Part shown: positions 42,815-51,319 of the stretch, in pieces
Position numbering within the stretch: the first letter of the stretch is position 1
Layout of the letters: each line of letters begins with the position of its first letter
NCBI GenBank assembly: GCA_964406005.1
Contig: CAYOPZ010000002.1
Span: forward strand, 62,001-126,000
Length of the DNA stretch: 64,000 nt
Direction of reading: 5' to 3'
From: CAYOPZ01 sp964406005
Lineage (GTDB): Bacteria; Bacteroidota; Bacteroidia; Bacteroidales; SM23-62
The notes under the pieces: model-generated
What the model was told of the DNA's origin: nothing
The model's input: only the letters and a program-made list of their open reading frames with translations
The model's database searches: none
Made by a program: the position numbers and the translations under genes

Positions 42815-45808
42815 TCAGCTTTCTTTGCCGTTTCCCGGATTTCTCACCTTCGTAAGGTATCCGACCGACGGCAGCGTATGCAGTTCTTCCAGCAGGTGGT
42901 AGTTCCTTTCTTCCCTGAACATCCCTGACACCTTGCTTTCCGGATCGTTCAGATCGCCGAACACCAGGGCTTCGGCAGGGCAGGCCTGCACACATGCCGT
43001 TTTTATCTCATCTCCGCCGAGCTTCCGGTCCTCCAGCTTGGCCTGGAGCTTTTTCTCCTGTATGCGCTGCACGCAGAAGGAGCATTTCTCCACCACACCC
43101 CGTTCGCGAACAACCACATCCGGGTTCAGCACCATTTTCCCGAGCTTTGAATTCTGATGGTAGTCGAACTCCCGGTTGTTTACATAGGCGAACCAGTTGA
43201 ATCTTCTCACCCTGTAAGGACAGTTGTTGATGCAATACTTGGTGCCTATGCACCGGTTGTAGGTCATCTGGTTGATCCCTTCACTGCTGTGATTGGTGGC
43301 AGAGACGGGACAGACATTTTCACAGGGTGCATTATCGCAATGCTGGCACATGACGGGCTGGTGGTATACTTTCGGGTCATCAGGCGTTTCGGAATAATAC
43401 CTGTCTATCCTGATCCAGTGCATGATGCGCCGCTTTCTTACTTCCTCCCTTCCCACAACGGCTATATTGTTCTCCGTCTGGCAGGCGATGACACATGCGC
43501 TACATCCGGTACACCTGTTCAGGTCTATGGCAAGCCCCCAGTGAAATCCCTTGAACTCGGGCTCATCGTACAGGGTGGCATTAAGCTCCTCGTTTTCTCC
43601 ATGCATTTCATTCCCGGCACCGGGATCCTCCAGGTATTTTTCGAGTGTCGTCTCCCGAACGATATCCCGGCCTTCCATGCTGTGATGTTCCTGTGTAAGC
43701 GCCAGTTCCCTTATCTCTCCTGTGGATTCCACTTGTATCCCGGAAAGATAATTAAGCGGCCTGTCCCCGGATTCCGCCAGCAGCGGAACGACGTTGGCCC
43801 CTACCCCTCCGGCCACCTTCCCGCTTACCGTCCTCCCGTATCCCAGGGCTACGGATACGGTATGTTCTGCCTGGCCCGGCTGTACCACGACCGGCAATTC
43901 GATCCGGTCGTTGATCCTTACGACATTTCCCGTAGTTAACCCGAGCTTTCCGGCCAGGGAGGGTGAAATGCATGCCGCATTGTCCCATGTAAGCTTGGTG
44001 ACCGGGTCCGGCAATTCCATCAGCCAGGGATTGTTGGCGTGTTTCCCGGTACCAAGCCCAACACTCTCGTAAACATGCAATTCGATATCTTCCGGGTTGC
44101 CGCTTTTGCCCGTCGCTTCCATAATTTCGCGTATCCCCTCGTGCCGCATACCGGGCTGGTTTCTTTCCCGGACCGCCGGTTCAAAGACCCCGTCCTGCAG
44201 GGAGTGGTTCCAGAAATCATCAAAACCGGAATATTTATTCTGACGGGGATAAAGTTCAGACCTCCAGTGGTCCTGTAACATGTCATGAAAGCTTCCTGTA
44301 TGACCGCTCCAGGCCAGCAGTGTATCCTGGGCCTGGCGCGTATTGAAAAGAGCGGTTATGACGGGCTGTGCCAGGCTGAAAAAGGCGGTTCCGGGTTCCG
44401 CATCATTCCACGATTCCAGGTAATGATGATCCGGGCAAACATATTCTGCAAGATCTGCCGTCTCGTCGGGCTGGCATGCAAGCGATACCGTCAGGCCTGT
44501 TTTTTCCAGTCCGCTTTTAAATTTGTCTGCCAGCGGGTGATCATGTACCGGGTTTACACCGTAACAGATCAGTGCATCCACCTGGCCCCGGTCCATTTCA
44601 TCCACCAGCCGGACCATGTCCGTGCCGTTCCCCTGCCGGGTGTTCAGGGTCCTGTTCAGGTCAATTGTATTTCCGTAATTATCCAGCAATCCGTTGATCT
44701 CGTTGACAAGGCGCTGAACGGACACATCATTTGTGCCCGAAACCACAAGGGAGCTCCCCTTGTGATTGACAAGATCCCCGGCAAGTGTCCCTATCTCGAC
44801 AGGTGACGCGGGTGCAATGTATCTCTCCGCACCAAAACTTGCGGCCAGGCGGTTATAAAGATCCGCCAGAACCATCCTTTCGTCGGAAGGTTTGATCCTG
44901 ACCCTTACATCCGCATTGCTGCCTGTTACAGACATTCCCGTTTCGAACTGGTAATGCCTTGACATGGAGGCTGCTTCCCGGTTCGGCTCCCTGCGTGAAG
45001 CATATTGTGCGGTGAACCCGGCCGGTGACAGCCAGGTCCCGAGAAAATCCGCACCGAAACAGGCGATCACATCCGCCCTGTCGAAACGGTAGGAGGGAAT
45101 GCATGCCCTGCCGAAGCTCTGGCGGTTGGCCTCGAGCATGGCGGAAAATGAGGAAGCGTCATAGGTGACAACCGAGGCGCGGGGGTATTTTTGCCGGAAC
45201 CGTTCAAAGACCTTTTTCGTGGAGGGACTGATTACGGTGCCGCTCAGAAGAACGATCCTGCCTCCGCGTGCATTTATTTCTTCAAGCCCGGCCATGATCC
45301 CGCTGTCCGCTTCCTCCCACGTGATCTGTTCCCTGTTCCTTACAGGACCCTTGTACCTGCTGTCATCATACAGGCTGAGAACGGAAGCCTGAACCCGTGC
45401 CGTGGTTCCCCTGGCACCGAAACCGGAACGATCATTCGCCTCCAGCTTGATGGGCCGTCCGTCACGGGTTTTCACCAGCAGGCTTGCATATTCCTCCCCG
45501 TCGAAGAAGGTGGATGCATAATAGGTTGCCATACCCGGTGTGATGTCCCTGGGCCTGAACAGGAAGGGTATGGCCTTCTGGACAGGTCTCTCGCAGCTGG
45601 CCGCCAGGGCGGCTGTGCCGAGGCTGAAACCCCACAATTTAAGGAAATCCCGCCTCGAGGCCTGATTGTGAACCGCCCTGCTGCCCAGCAGGTCAAGTAC
45701 TGCGTTATTCTGATCCGTTCCTCCCTCTTCCCGGGGTTCAATTCTCAGGTTTTCCCTCTCTTCAAGACTTTTCCAGTATTTTTTCATGTCCGATCCGTGA
45801 CTTTTCAT
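42815..45808 (-). CDS. actB: Alternative complex III subunit ActB (molybdopterin-like domain fused to iron-sulfur domain)
   Basis: 997 residues. A twin-arginine signal (S-R-R-D-F-L-K) followed by L-A-A-S-C lies at about 53-80. A large molybdoenzyme-like domain (about 80-730) lacks an obvious cofactor-binding Cys, as known for ActB. A ferredoxin-type domain (about 755-960) has clustered Cys motifs C-T-G-C-S-A-C, C-Q-H-C-D-N-A-P-C, C-I-G-T-K-Y-C and C-S-F-C with C-V-Q-A-C-P. It relays electrons from ActC to the heme subunits. The N-terminal stretch before the signal is the usual ActB extension; an ATG at 45787 is an alternative start. Confidence 0.94.
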   Translation of the reverse strand: MKSHGSDMKKYWKSLEERENLRIEPREEGGTDQNNAVLDLLGSRAVHNQASRRDFLKLWGFSLGTAALAASCERPVQKAIPFLFRPRDITPGMATYYASTFFDGEEYASLLVKTRDGRPIKLEANDRSGFGARGTTARVQASVLSLYDDSRYKGPVRNREQITWEEADSGIMAGLEEINARGGRIVLLSGTVISPSTKKVFERFRQKYPRASVVTYDASSFSAMLEANRQSFGRACIPSYRFDRADVIACFGADFLGTWLSPAGFTAQYASRREPNREAASMSRHYQFETGMSVTGSNADVRVRIKPSDERMVLADLYNRLAASFGAERYIAPASPVEIGTLAGDLVNHKGSSLVVSGTNDVSVQRLVNEINGLLDNYGNTIDLNRTLNTRQGNGTDMVRLVDEMDRGQVDALICYGVNPVHDHPLADKFKSGLEKTGLTVSLACQPDETADLAEYVCPDHHYLESWNDAEPGTAFFSLAQPVITALFNTRQAQDTLLAWSGHTGSFHDMLQDHWRSELYPRQNKYSGFDDFWNHSLQDGVFEPAVRERNQPGMRHEGIREIMEATGKSGNPEDIELHVYESVGLGTGKHANNPWLMELPDPVTKLTWDNAACISPSLAGKLGLTTGNVVRINDRIELPVVVQPGQAEHTVSVALGYGRTVSGKVAGGVGANVVPLLAESGDRPLNYLSGIQVESTGEIRELALTQEHHSMEGRDIVRETTLEKYLEDPGAGNEMHGENEELNATLYDEPEFKGFHWGLAIDLNRCTGCSACVIACQTENNIAVVGREEVRKRRIMHWIRIDRYYSETPDDPKVYHQPVMCQHCDNAPCENVCPVSATNHSSEGINQMTYNRCIGTKYCINNCPYRVRRFNWFAYVNNREFDYHQNSKLGKMVLNPDVVVRERGVVEKCSFCVQRIQEKKLQAKLEDRKLGGDEIKTACVQACPAEALVFGDLNDPESKVSGMFREERNYHLLEELHTLPSVGYLTKVRNPGNGKES

Positions 45809-45816
45809 TCAGGCCG

Positions 45817-46947
45817 TTAATAATGGCACTTCATACATTCCGTTCCCCCTATATCCTCAACGCTGACCATATCAATCTGGCCCGACTTCAGCTCCTCGTG
45901 CAGCTTCTCGTACTTCTCATAAAAAGCATTGTCTATGAATTGTACCTCCGTTTCACGGTGACAGTTCACGCACCAGCCCATGGAAAGATCATTATAGACC
46001 TTTACAATATCCATCTCCTCAATGGCTCCGTGGCATTCGGCGCATTCCAGCTTGCCGGCTCCCACATGTTGTGCATGAGAGAAGAATACATGGTCGGGCA
46101 GGCTGTTGACCCTGTTCCATACAATGGGCTCGTTATTTTCCACGGCCCGGATGATCTTGTTGATCTCGAATCTGCCCGAGCGGCTGCCTTCCTTGACAAC
46201 GAGCTGGTGGCAATTCAGGCAGGTATTGGCCGAAGGGATGCCCGCCGTTTTGCTGTATTCGGCCGTATTATGGCAGTAGAGGCAATCGATCCTGTTCTGC
46301 CCCGCATGCACCGCATGCGAGAACTTGATGGGCTGGTCCGGTGCATAGCCGGGCGAGCGTCCGACGGCTATGGCCTCTCTAACCGTGATGTCCACCACGT
46401 AAAAAAGGGCTGCCAGTATCACCACGAAATGCAGGAGTTTAAACCTGATCTTTTTGAAGATCCACAGGTCGGCGATGGCACCAAAAATCAACACGAGCGC
46501 CAGGATATAGAGGAAACGCTTTGTGATCGCCGGCTTTTGCGGAGTCAGCCCCTCCTCCCTGAATTCAGCGAGGTAGGCCTTGATCAGGGTAATGTCATCG
46601 GGGGAAAGTTCGTAATTCCGATGTACCCGGGACATCATATCTCCCTCAGGGTTCAACAGGATGGCAGTGAATTCATCCGCTGTCTGCTCCACGCTTGTTA
46701 CGGCAATGTCATAGGCGGAAGGATACCAGTTCAGTGTATCCAGTTCCATTGTATTATGGCAATCCGCACAGGAAACGGCATCCTCTCCCAGGGGGATTAG
46801 CCCGTAAAACAGCCTCTCTCCCCTTTTCAACTGGTCGTGGGTGAAAGCTTGCTGCGTCTCTTCCGATGCACATACTCCCGATCCGTAAAAAGCCATAAAA
46901 ACAATGGATGTAATGAACCGCAGGAAGGGCTTTCTTGATCCGTACAT
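45817..46947 (-). CDS. actA: Alternative complex III subunit ActA, multiheme cytochrome c
   Basis: 376 residues. Six CxxCH motifs: C60-A-D-C-H in an N-terminal cytochrome domain, then C-L-Y-C-H, C-L-N-C-H, C-A-E-C-H, C-V-N-C-H and C-M-K-C-H in a C-terminal multiheme domain. Two membrane helices (about 145-165 and 172-193) separate the parts. Canonical ActA carries five hemes in the C-terminal type of domain, so the N-terminal heme appears extra or to be a fused mono-heme module. First gene of actABCDEF; a TATATTTG box lies about 35 bases upstream. Confidence 0.92.
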   Translation of the reverse strand: MYGSRKPFLRFITSIVFMAFYGSGVCASEETQQAFTHDQLKRGERLFYGLIPLGEDAVSCADCHNTMELDTLNWYPSAYDIAVTSVEQTADEFTAILLNPEGDMMSRVHRNYELSPDDITLIKAYLAEFREEGLTPQKPAITKRFLYILALVLIFGAIADLWIFKKIRFKLLHFVVILAALFYVVDITVREAIAVGRSPGYAPDQPIKFSHAVHAGQNRIDCLYCHNTAEYSKTAGIPSANTCLNCHQLVVKEGSRSGRFEINKIIRAVENNEPIVWNRVNSLPDHVFFSHAQHVGAGKLECAECHGAIEEMDIVKVYNDLSMGWCVNCHRETEVQFIDNAFYEKYEKLHEELKSGQIDMVSVEDIGGTECMKCHY

Positions 46948-46980
46948 GAGAAAGGTTTATAGAAACGATAAAGGTACGTT

Positions 46981-46988
46981 CAAATATA
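46981..46988 (-). promoter_or_regulatory. Probable -7 box of the act operon promoter
   Basis: TATATTTG on the minus strand, a full match to TAnnTTTG, 33 bases before the actA ATG. No clear TTTG -33 element at normal distance. Confidence 0.4.
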
Positions 46989-47053
46989 TATAAAAAAACC
47001 CTGCCCGATTTTCCCGGTGCGTGCAAATATGTTCAAAATAAGATCTAAATAAG

Positions 47054-47881
47054 CTACCGTAACAATTCCACGAATCCGGTTTTCCTGAACTTCCCGGATC
47101 CACTGGTAGGGCTGATGATATAGAAGTAGGTCCCCGGAGACAGTTCCTGCCCCGAAAGATTTCTTCCATCCCAGATAATCAGGGGGGCTTCTGCTTTGTA
47201 AACGAGTATTCCGGAACGTGTAAAAACCTGAAGATTGTAAGATGTAACCCCGTTCGAACTCACTACGAAATAATCATTGATGCCGTCTTCGTTGGGGGTG
47301 AATACATTGGGGCAATCGAGCACATCCGTAACCGTAACAAGCCTGGTAACGGTATCCGTACACCCCGCCGCGGCGGTGACAATCAAGGTGGCCCAGTAAT
47401 CTCCCTCGGCCGGGAAACGGTGTATCAGTCCCCGTGTATCACCGGTACCCCCGTCTTGAAAGGACCATTGAAAATCGTACTGGATGCTGTCGACCTGCTG
47501 GGGTACATTTACAAGCACCACCGTGTAGGAACCGAGCTCAAGCGAGTCGGACCACAGAAACCCGGCATCCGGGCTCGGGTAAACGAGTATGTAGTCCGGT
47601 CTGCTGATCGCGGTGTTACTGTTGATTGTAATGGTGACCGTATAGCTTCCTGCTGTATCATAGGTAACGGTCTGCGGGTTCTTGCCGGTCGCCGTGATCC
47701 CGTTCCCGAAATCCCAATCCACAGAAGTCACCGTATCGATTACATCGGCATTTATAAAGGTAAAGGTCACTTCAAGGCTGTCGCATCCTGTGGTATTGTC
47801 AGCCAAAAAAGTGATCTGGGAGAAACCGGGAATTCCGGGAAATAATAAAACAGGCAGGATGATATACCTCAAAATCTTCAT
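47054..47881 (-). CDS. Secreted PKD-domain protein with gliding-motility/type IX C-terminal sorting domain
   Basis: 275 residues. Signal peptide ending F-S then Q. Two PKD-like beta-sandwich regions follow: one near 30-105 (V-D-W-D-F-G-N-G) and a second near 115-185 (F-Q-W-S-F-Q-D-G). The C-terminal 85 residues are the gliding-motility-associated (CHU_C) domain, recognisable from C-P-N-V-F-T-P-N-E-D-G-I-N-D-Y-F and F-T-R-S-G-I-L-V-Y. Such domains are type B signals for secretion through the type IX system. It is very short for this class, so it may be a small cell-surface binding protein. A TATATTTG box lies at 47898-47905. Confidence 0.9.
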   Translation of the reverse strand: MKILRYIILPVLLFPGIPGFSQITFLADNTTGCDSLEVTFTFINADVIDTVTSVDWDFGNGITATGKNPQTVTYDTAGSYTVTITINSNTAISRPDYILVYPSPDAGFLWSDSLELGSYTVVLVNVPQQVDSIQYDFQWSFQDGGTGDTRGLIHRFPAEGDYWATLIVTAAAGCTDTVTRLVTVTDVLDCPNVFTPNEDGINDYFVVSSNGVTSYNLQVFTRSGILVYKAEAPLIIWDGRNLSGQELSPGTYFYIISPTSGSGKFRKTGFVELLR

Positions 47882-47897
47882 TTGCAGCTTATTGAAT

Positions 47898-47905
47898 CAA
47901 ATATA
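47898..47905 (-). promoter_or_regulatory. Probable -7 box for the T9SS-sorted protein gene
   Basis: TATATTTG on the minus strand, 16 bases before the ATG at 47881. Same exact octamer as upstream of actA. No matching -33 element seen. Confidence 0.4.
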
Positions 47906-48020
47906 TTAAAATTGGGATGAAGGCCGTTACAGTTTCCTTATTAATTTTTAACAACCCCGGGGCAGGAAAGGCAAATCAAAATTACTATTTTAGCCCCGTA
48001 TTCAAAGATACGATCGGCCC

Positions 48021-48815
48021 ATGCAACAGTACCTTGATTTGCTTTCCCATGTGCTTGAAAAAGGATCTGATAAAAGCGACAGAACAGGTACGGGAACACG
48101 CAGCATATTCGGTTACCAGATGAGGTTCGACCTGGATGAAGGCTTCCCGCTGATGACCACCAAGAAATTGCATCTGCGGTCCATCATCCATGAGCTTCTA
48201 TGGTTCCTGAAGGGCAATACAAACCTCGAATACCTCCACCAGAACAGGGTAACGATCTGGGATGAATGGGCGGATGAGAACGGAGACCTGGGACCCATAT
48301 ACGGTTACCAGTGGAGGAGCTGGCCGGCTGCCGACGGAAGGCAGATCGACCAGATCAGGGAGGTCCTGGACAGCATAAGGGATGATCCCGACTCGAGAAG
48401 GCATATTGTCAGCTCATGGAACGTGGGGGAGATCCACAAGATGGCCCTTCCGCCCTGCCATGTGCTGTTCCAGTTCTATGTCAGCAACGGGAGGCTTTCC
48501 TGCCAGCTCTACCAGCGAAGCGCGGATATATTCCTTGGCGTTCCCTTTAACATTGCCTCTTACGCGCTCCTGCTCATGATGGTTGCACAGGTCAGCGGCC
48601 TGAAGCCGGGAACATTTGTCCATACCTTTGGTGACGCGCATATTTACCTGAACCACATTGAACAGGTTAAACTCCAGTTGAGCAGGGAACCCAGGCCTCT
48701 TCCCGTAATGAATATCAATCCCGGTGTGAAGAACCTGTTTGATTTTGCCTATGAGGATTTCGAGCTGCTGAATTACGATCCCCACCCCAATATAAAAGGT
48801 GAGATATCCGTATGA
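48021..48815 (+). CDS. thyA: Thymidylate synthase
   Basis: 264 residues, the short E. coli-type length. It converts dUMP to dTMP using methylene-tetrahydrofolate. Catalytic Cys is in A-L-P-P-C-H (about residue 146), with the R-S-A-D-I-F-L-G-V-P-F-N folate/dUMP motif and H-x-Y motif (D-A-H-I-Y-L-N-H) downstream. The stop overlaps the folA start by 4 bases (ATGA), the classic pairing in which DHFR regenerates the folate that ThyA oxidises. Confidence 0.97.
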   Translation: MQQYLDLLSHVLEKGSDKSDRTGTGTRSIFGYQMRFDLDEGFPLMTTKKLHLRSIIHELLWFLKGNTNLEYLHQNRVTIWDEWADENGDLGPIYGYQWRSWPAADGRQIDQIREVLDSIRDDPDSRRHIVSSWNVGEIHKMALPPCHVLFQFYVSNGRLSCQLYQRSADIFLGVPFNIASYALLLMMVAQVSGLKPGTFVHTFGDAHIYLNHIEQVKLQLSREPRPLPVMNINPGVKNLFDFAYEDFELLNYDPHPNIKGEISV

Positions 48816-49318
48816 TTTCCATCATCGTCGCCATTGCCGAAAACAGTGCCATAGGAAGGAACAATGAGCTGCTCTGGCATATCCCGGAAGATCTGAGGCG
48901 GTTCAAAAGGATCACAGACGGCCATAAGGTCATCATGGGGAAGCGCACCTGGGAATCCCTTCCACTGCGTCCCCTGCCCGGGCGTACCAACATTGTCATC
49001 TCGGATGATCCGGACGACCGTTTCCAGGGATGCACCATGGCCTATTCCATAGAAGAGGCACTGGATCACTGCAACAGGGATGAAGAGTGCTTTGTCGTCG
49101 GGGGAGGCATGATCTACAGGCAATTCCTGCCCCTTGCAGACAAACTTTATATTACCAGGGTGCATGCCAGCTTCGATGCCGACACCTTCTTTCCTGAAAT
49201 CGAAGAGGACACCTGGGAGGTATATGAAACCGAAAAAGGGCAGATAAACGCAGGCGATCCGGCGTATTCCTTCATCACCTATCACCGAAAAAAACAAGTT
49301 CCAGGAAACGGCAGGTGA
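48812..49318 (+). CDS. folA: Dihydrofolate reductase
   Basis: 168 residues. It reduces dihydrofolate with NADPH. Family marks: I-V-A-I-A-E-N-S-A-I-G near the start, L-L-W-H-I-P-E-D-L-R-R-F-K (active-site acidic residue), M-G-K-R-T-W-E-S-L and V-V-G-G-G-M-I-Y. Translationally coupled to thyA through a 4-base overlap. Its 3' end overlaps the end of the convergent gene at 49275-49772 by 44 bases. Confidence 0.96.
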   Translation: MISIIVAIAENSAIGRNNELLWHIPEDLRRFKRITDGHKVIMGKRTWESLPLRPLPGRTNIVISDDPDDRFQGCTMAYSIEEALDHCNRDEECFVVGGGMIYRQFLPLADKLYITRVHASFDADTFFPEIEEDTWEVYETEKGQINAGDPAYSFITYHRKKQVPGNGR

Positions 49319-49772
49319 AGGCCTGTATGCCCGGGCTTGCACTCTCCCTGTTCCCCGCCACGTTCAATACAGAGGGCCGGTTCGCGTCCAGCCATGCACG
49401 CAACTTCCCGGCACGGACATTCAAATCCGGCAGATGTTTACCGGCATCCGCATGAACGGGCAGATCCAGATGGAGAAAAGGTTTCCCGGAATTCCTGCAT
49501 TCAGACAGGGTCAGGTCGGTTCCGGGTTCCAGCATTCCTTTCCAGGTTATGACCAGTATCGCATCCGCATCCCGCACATTCCTGCGGGTCCTCTCCTGAT
49601 AATCTCCTCCCTTCACCTCCATTACGGGATATTTAACGGGAATGATACCCCTTTCACATTCCCTCCCCGGCGGACACCATCCCCCGCACGGCCATTCGTG
49701 CTTCAGGGCAAAATCCAGCGCTCCCTGATCCACACCGGTCTGGCCGCCGGATATGATCTTTAATGTTCCCAT
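49275..49772 (-). CDS. Putative molybdenum carrier-like Rossmann protein
   Basis: 165 residues. It begins I-I-S-G-G-Q-T-G-V-D-Q-G-A-L-D-F-A and continues G-G-W-C-P-P-G-R, the signature of the putative molybdenum carrier family (PF12694), related to the SLOG/LOG nucleotide-binding fold. The true ligand is uncertain: the fold suggests nucleotide or ADP-ribose binding. The convergent overlap with folA is 44 bases, so the last 15 codons of both genes share DNA. No partner genes for molybdenum use are in the window. Confidence 0.85.
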   Translation of the reverse strand: MGTLKIISGGQTGVDQGALDFALKHEWPCGGWCPPGRECERGIIPVKYPVMEVKGGDYQERTRRNVRDADAILVITWKGMLEPGTDLTLSECRNSGKPFLHLDLPVHADAGKHLPDLNVRAGKLRAWLDANRPSVLNVAGNRESASPGIQAFTCRFLELVFFGDR

Positions 49773-49866
49773 TTTAAAAATGATTAATTTAATCCAATTT
49801 TTCGTTTTACAATATTATTTAAGAAATTGTACCGGAAATCCCATCACCCTTAAACCTTACCTCTGA

Positions 49867-50319
49867 ATGAACAGTTTAGCCAGCATTCAGACCTTCCTGG
49901 AACCCAAAGAAATGGCCATCAGCGGAGTATCGCGGAATCCCAAAAAGTTCGGCCGGGCGGTCTATGATCTCCTGGAGGAGAAAGGATTCAAAGTTTATCC
50001 CGTTAATCCCCACACCGACGAAATCGACGGAGAGGTATGCTACAGGAATGTTTCGTCCCTGCCCGATCATGTTGACAGGCTTCTCATCGTTACCCCCAGG
50101 GAGAAGACAAAATCCGTCCTTGAGGAAGCTGTAGCCAAAGGGATTGAAAAAATCTGGATCCAGCAACGCTCGGAAAATGAGGAATCCATCCGGTTCGCAG
50201 AACAGAATCATTTAAGCCTTATAATGAAGGACTGCATCCTGAAGTTCGCGGAACCCGTTACCGGGCCCCATGCATTACACCGGTTTATCTGCAAGCTGTT
50301 CGGAACCTACCCAAAATAA
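49867..50319 (+). CDS. CoA-binding domain protein
   Basis: 150 residues. A Rossmann fold of the CoA_binding_2 family: M-A-I-S-G-V-S-R-N-P-K-K-F-G-R near the start, V-Y-P-V-N-P-H, and the W-I-Q-Q-R-S segment before the last helix. It is a small protein like YccU, function unknown. It ends 13 bases before the adhesin-like GIN gene and may be cotranscribed with it. Confidence 0.88.
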   Translation: MNSLASIQTFLEPKEMAISGVSRNPKKFGRAVYDLLEEKGFKVYPVNPHTDEIDGEVCYRNVSSLPDHVDRLLIVTPREKTKSVLEEAVAKGIEKIWIQQRSENEESIRFAEQNHLSLIMKDCILKFAEPVTGPHALHRFICKLFGTYPK

Positions 50320-50332
50320 AAAAATGATCGCC

Positions 50333-51055
50333 ATGAAAAATATCCATTTCGCGCTATTGCTGCTGCTGGCAATGGGAACCTCCTCCTGTATCACAATCAC
50401 GTCGGAGGTCATCTACGGCAGCGGAGATGTTATCTCGGAAGAAAGGCCGGTAGCCGGTTTCGAAGGCCTCAGAGTAAGCTCCGGCATCGATGTAAACATA
50501 AAACAGGGGGAATCGGAATCCATGGTCGTAAGGGCGGACGATAACCTGATGGAACATATTCAGACGGAAGTCGAGGACAATGTCCTTAAAATATACACCC
50601 GGAAGAACATCCGCAGGGCAAAAGCAATGCAGGTCGACCTGGAATACAAATCGTTGAATTCCATCAGAATATCAAGCGCGGGTGACGTGAACGGCGAGAA
50701 TACATTGCATACGGACAACCTGCGTATCGGCCTGAGCAGCGCGGGGGATCTCAGGCTGGATGTAGAGGCGGAGGAAATACGCTGCAACATCAGCAGCAGC
50801 GGGGATGCACGCCTGTCCGGGAATGCAGGGACCCTGGTTGCCCACCTGAGCAGTGCGGGCGATCTCTATGCATTCGACCTGCTTACCCGGGAGTGCAGGG
50901 TCAGCTGTTCGAGCGCGGGTAGTGCAAGAATCCATGTAACGGAAAATGCGGACCTGAGGTCATCCAGCGCGGGAAGTATCTATTACAGGGGCGATCCCAA
51001 CCAGATCACAAGACACACTTCAAGTGCCGGAAGCATTGTAAAGAGATCACTCTGA
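50333..51055 (+). CDS. Lipoprotein with GIN (DUF2807) beta-helix domain
   Basis: 240 residues. The lipoprotein signal M-K-N-I-H-F-A-L-L-L-L-L-A-M-G-T-S-S-C starts at the chosen ATG (another ATG lies 9 bases upstream). The rest is a head-GIN/DUF2807 domain: at least seven rungs ending in S-S-A-G or S-S-S-G (I-S-S-A-G-D, L-S-S-A-G-D-L, I-S-S-S-G-D-A, S-S-A-G-S-I and so on), spaced about 20 residues, a right-handed beta-helix. Common in Bacteroidota as surface or periplasmic proteins with no firm function. The end overlaps the convergent DUF2007 gene by 9 bases. Confidence 0.88.
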   Translation: MKNIHFALLLLLAMGTSSCITITSEVIYGSGDVISEERPVAGFEGLRVSSGIDVNIKQGESESMVVRADDNLMEHIQTEVEDNVLKIYTRKNIRRAKAMQVDLEYKSLNSIRISSAGDVNGENTLHTDNLRIGLSSAGDLRLDVEAEEIRCNISSSGDARLSGNAGTLVAHLSSAGDLYAFDLLTRECRVSCSSAGSARIHVTENADLRSSSAGSIYYRGDPNQITRHTSSAGSIVKRSL

Positions 51056-51319
51056 ACCGGGTGCGTGATCCTGCCTCTTATTCCTGTGATACTGCCGCAC
51101 TACTTCCATCGCCTTTTCCAGGTCGGAGCCCGGAACGAACAACCTTACATGTGTGGTGCCTGAAGGCGACAGGTTTGCCGGAACATAAGTACTTCTCCCG
51201 GTATTTACAGGGAATACACGTATTTCCGCATTCTCCAGCAAGCTTTGAATAAGGGCCGAATCCCATGCGCTTCCGGAAAATACCTCCACGGGTGAATCCG
51301 GCAGAATTTGCTTACTCAC
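51047..51319 (-). CDS. DUF2007 family small protein
   Basis: 90 residues. Short cytoplasmic alpha/beta protein of the DUF2007 (putative signal-transducing) type: an initial V-E-V-F-S-G-S-A-W-D-S-A-L-I-Q-S-L-L-E-N-A-E-I strand-helix, central R-L-F-V-P-G-S-D-L-E-K-A-M-E-V-V. No known biochemical role. It overlaps the upstream lipoprotein gene by 8 bases on the same strand and the GIN gene by 9 bases on the other. Confidence 0.75.
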   Translation of the reverse strand: MSKQILPDSPVEVFSGSAWDSALIQSLLENAEIRVFPVNTGRSTYVPANLSPSGTTHVRLFVPGSDLEKAMEVVRQYHRNKRQDHAPGSE

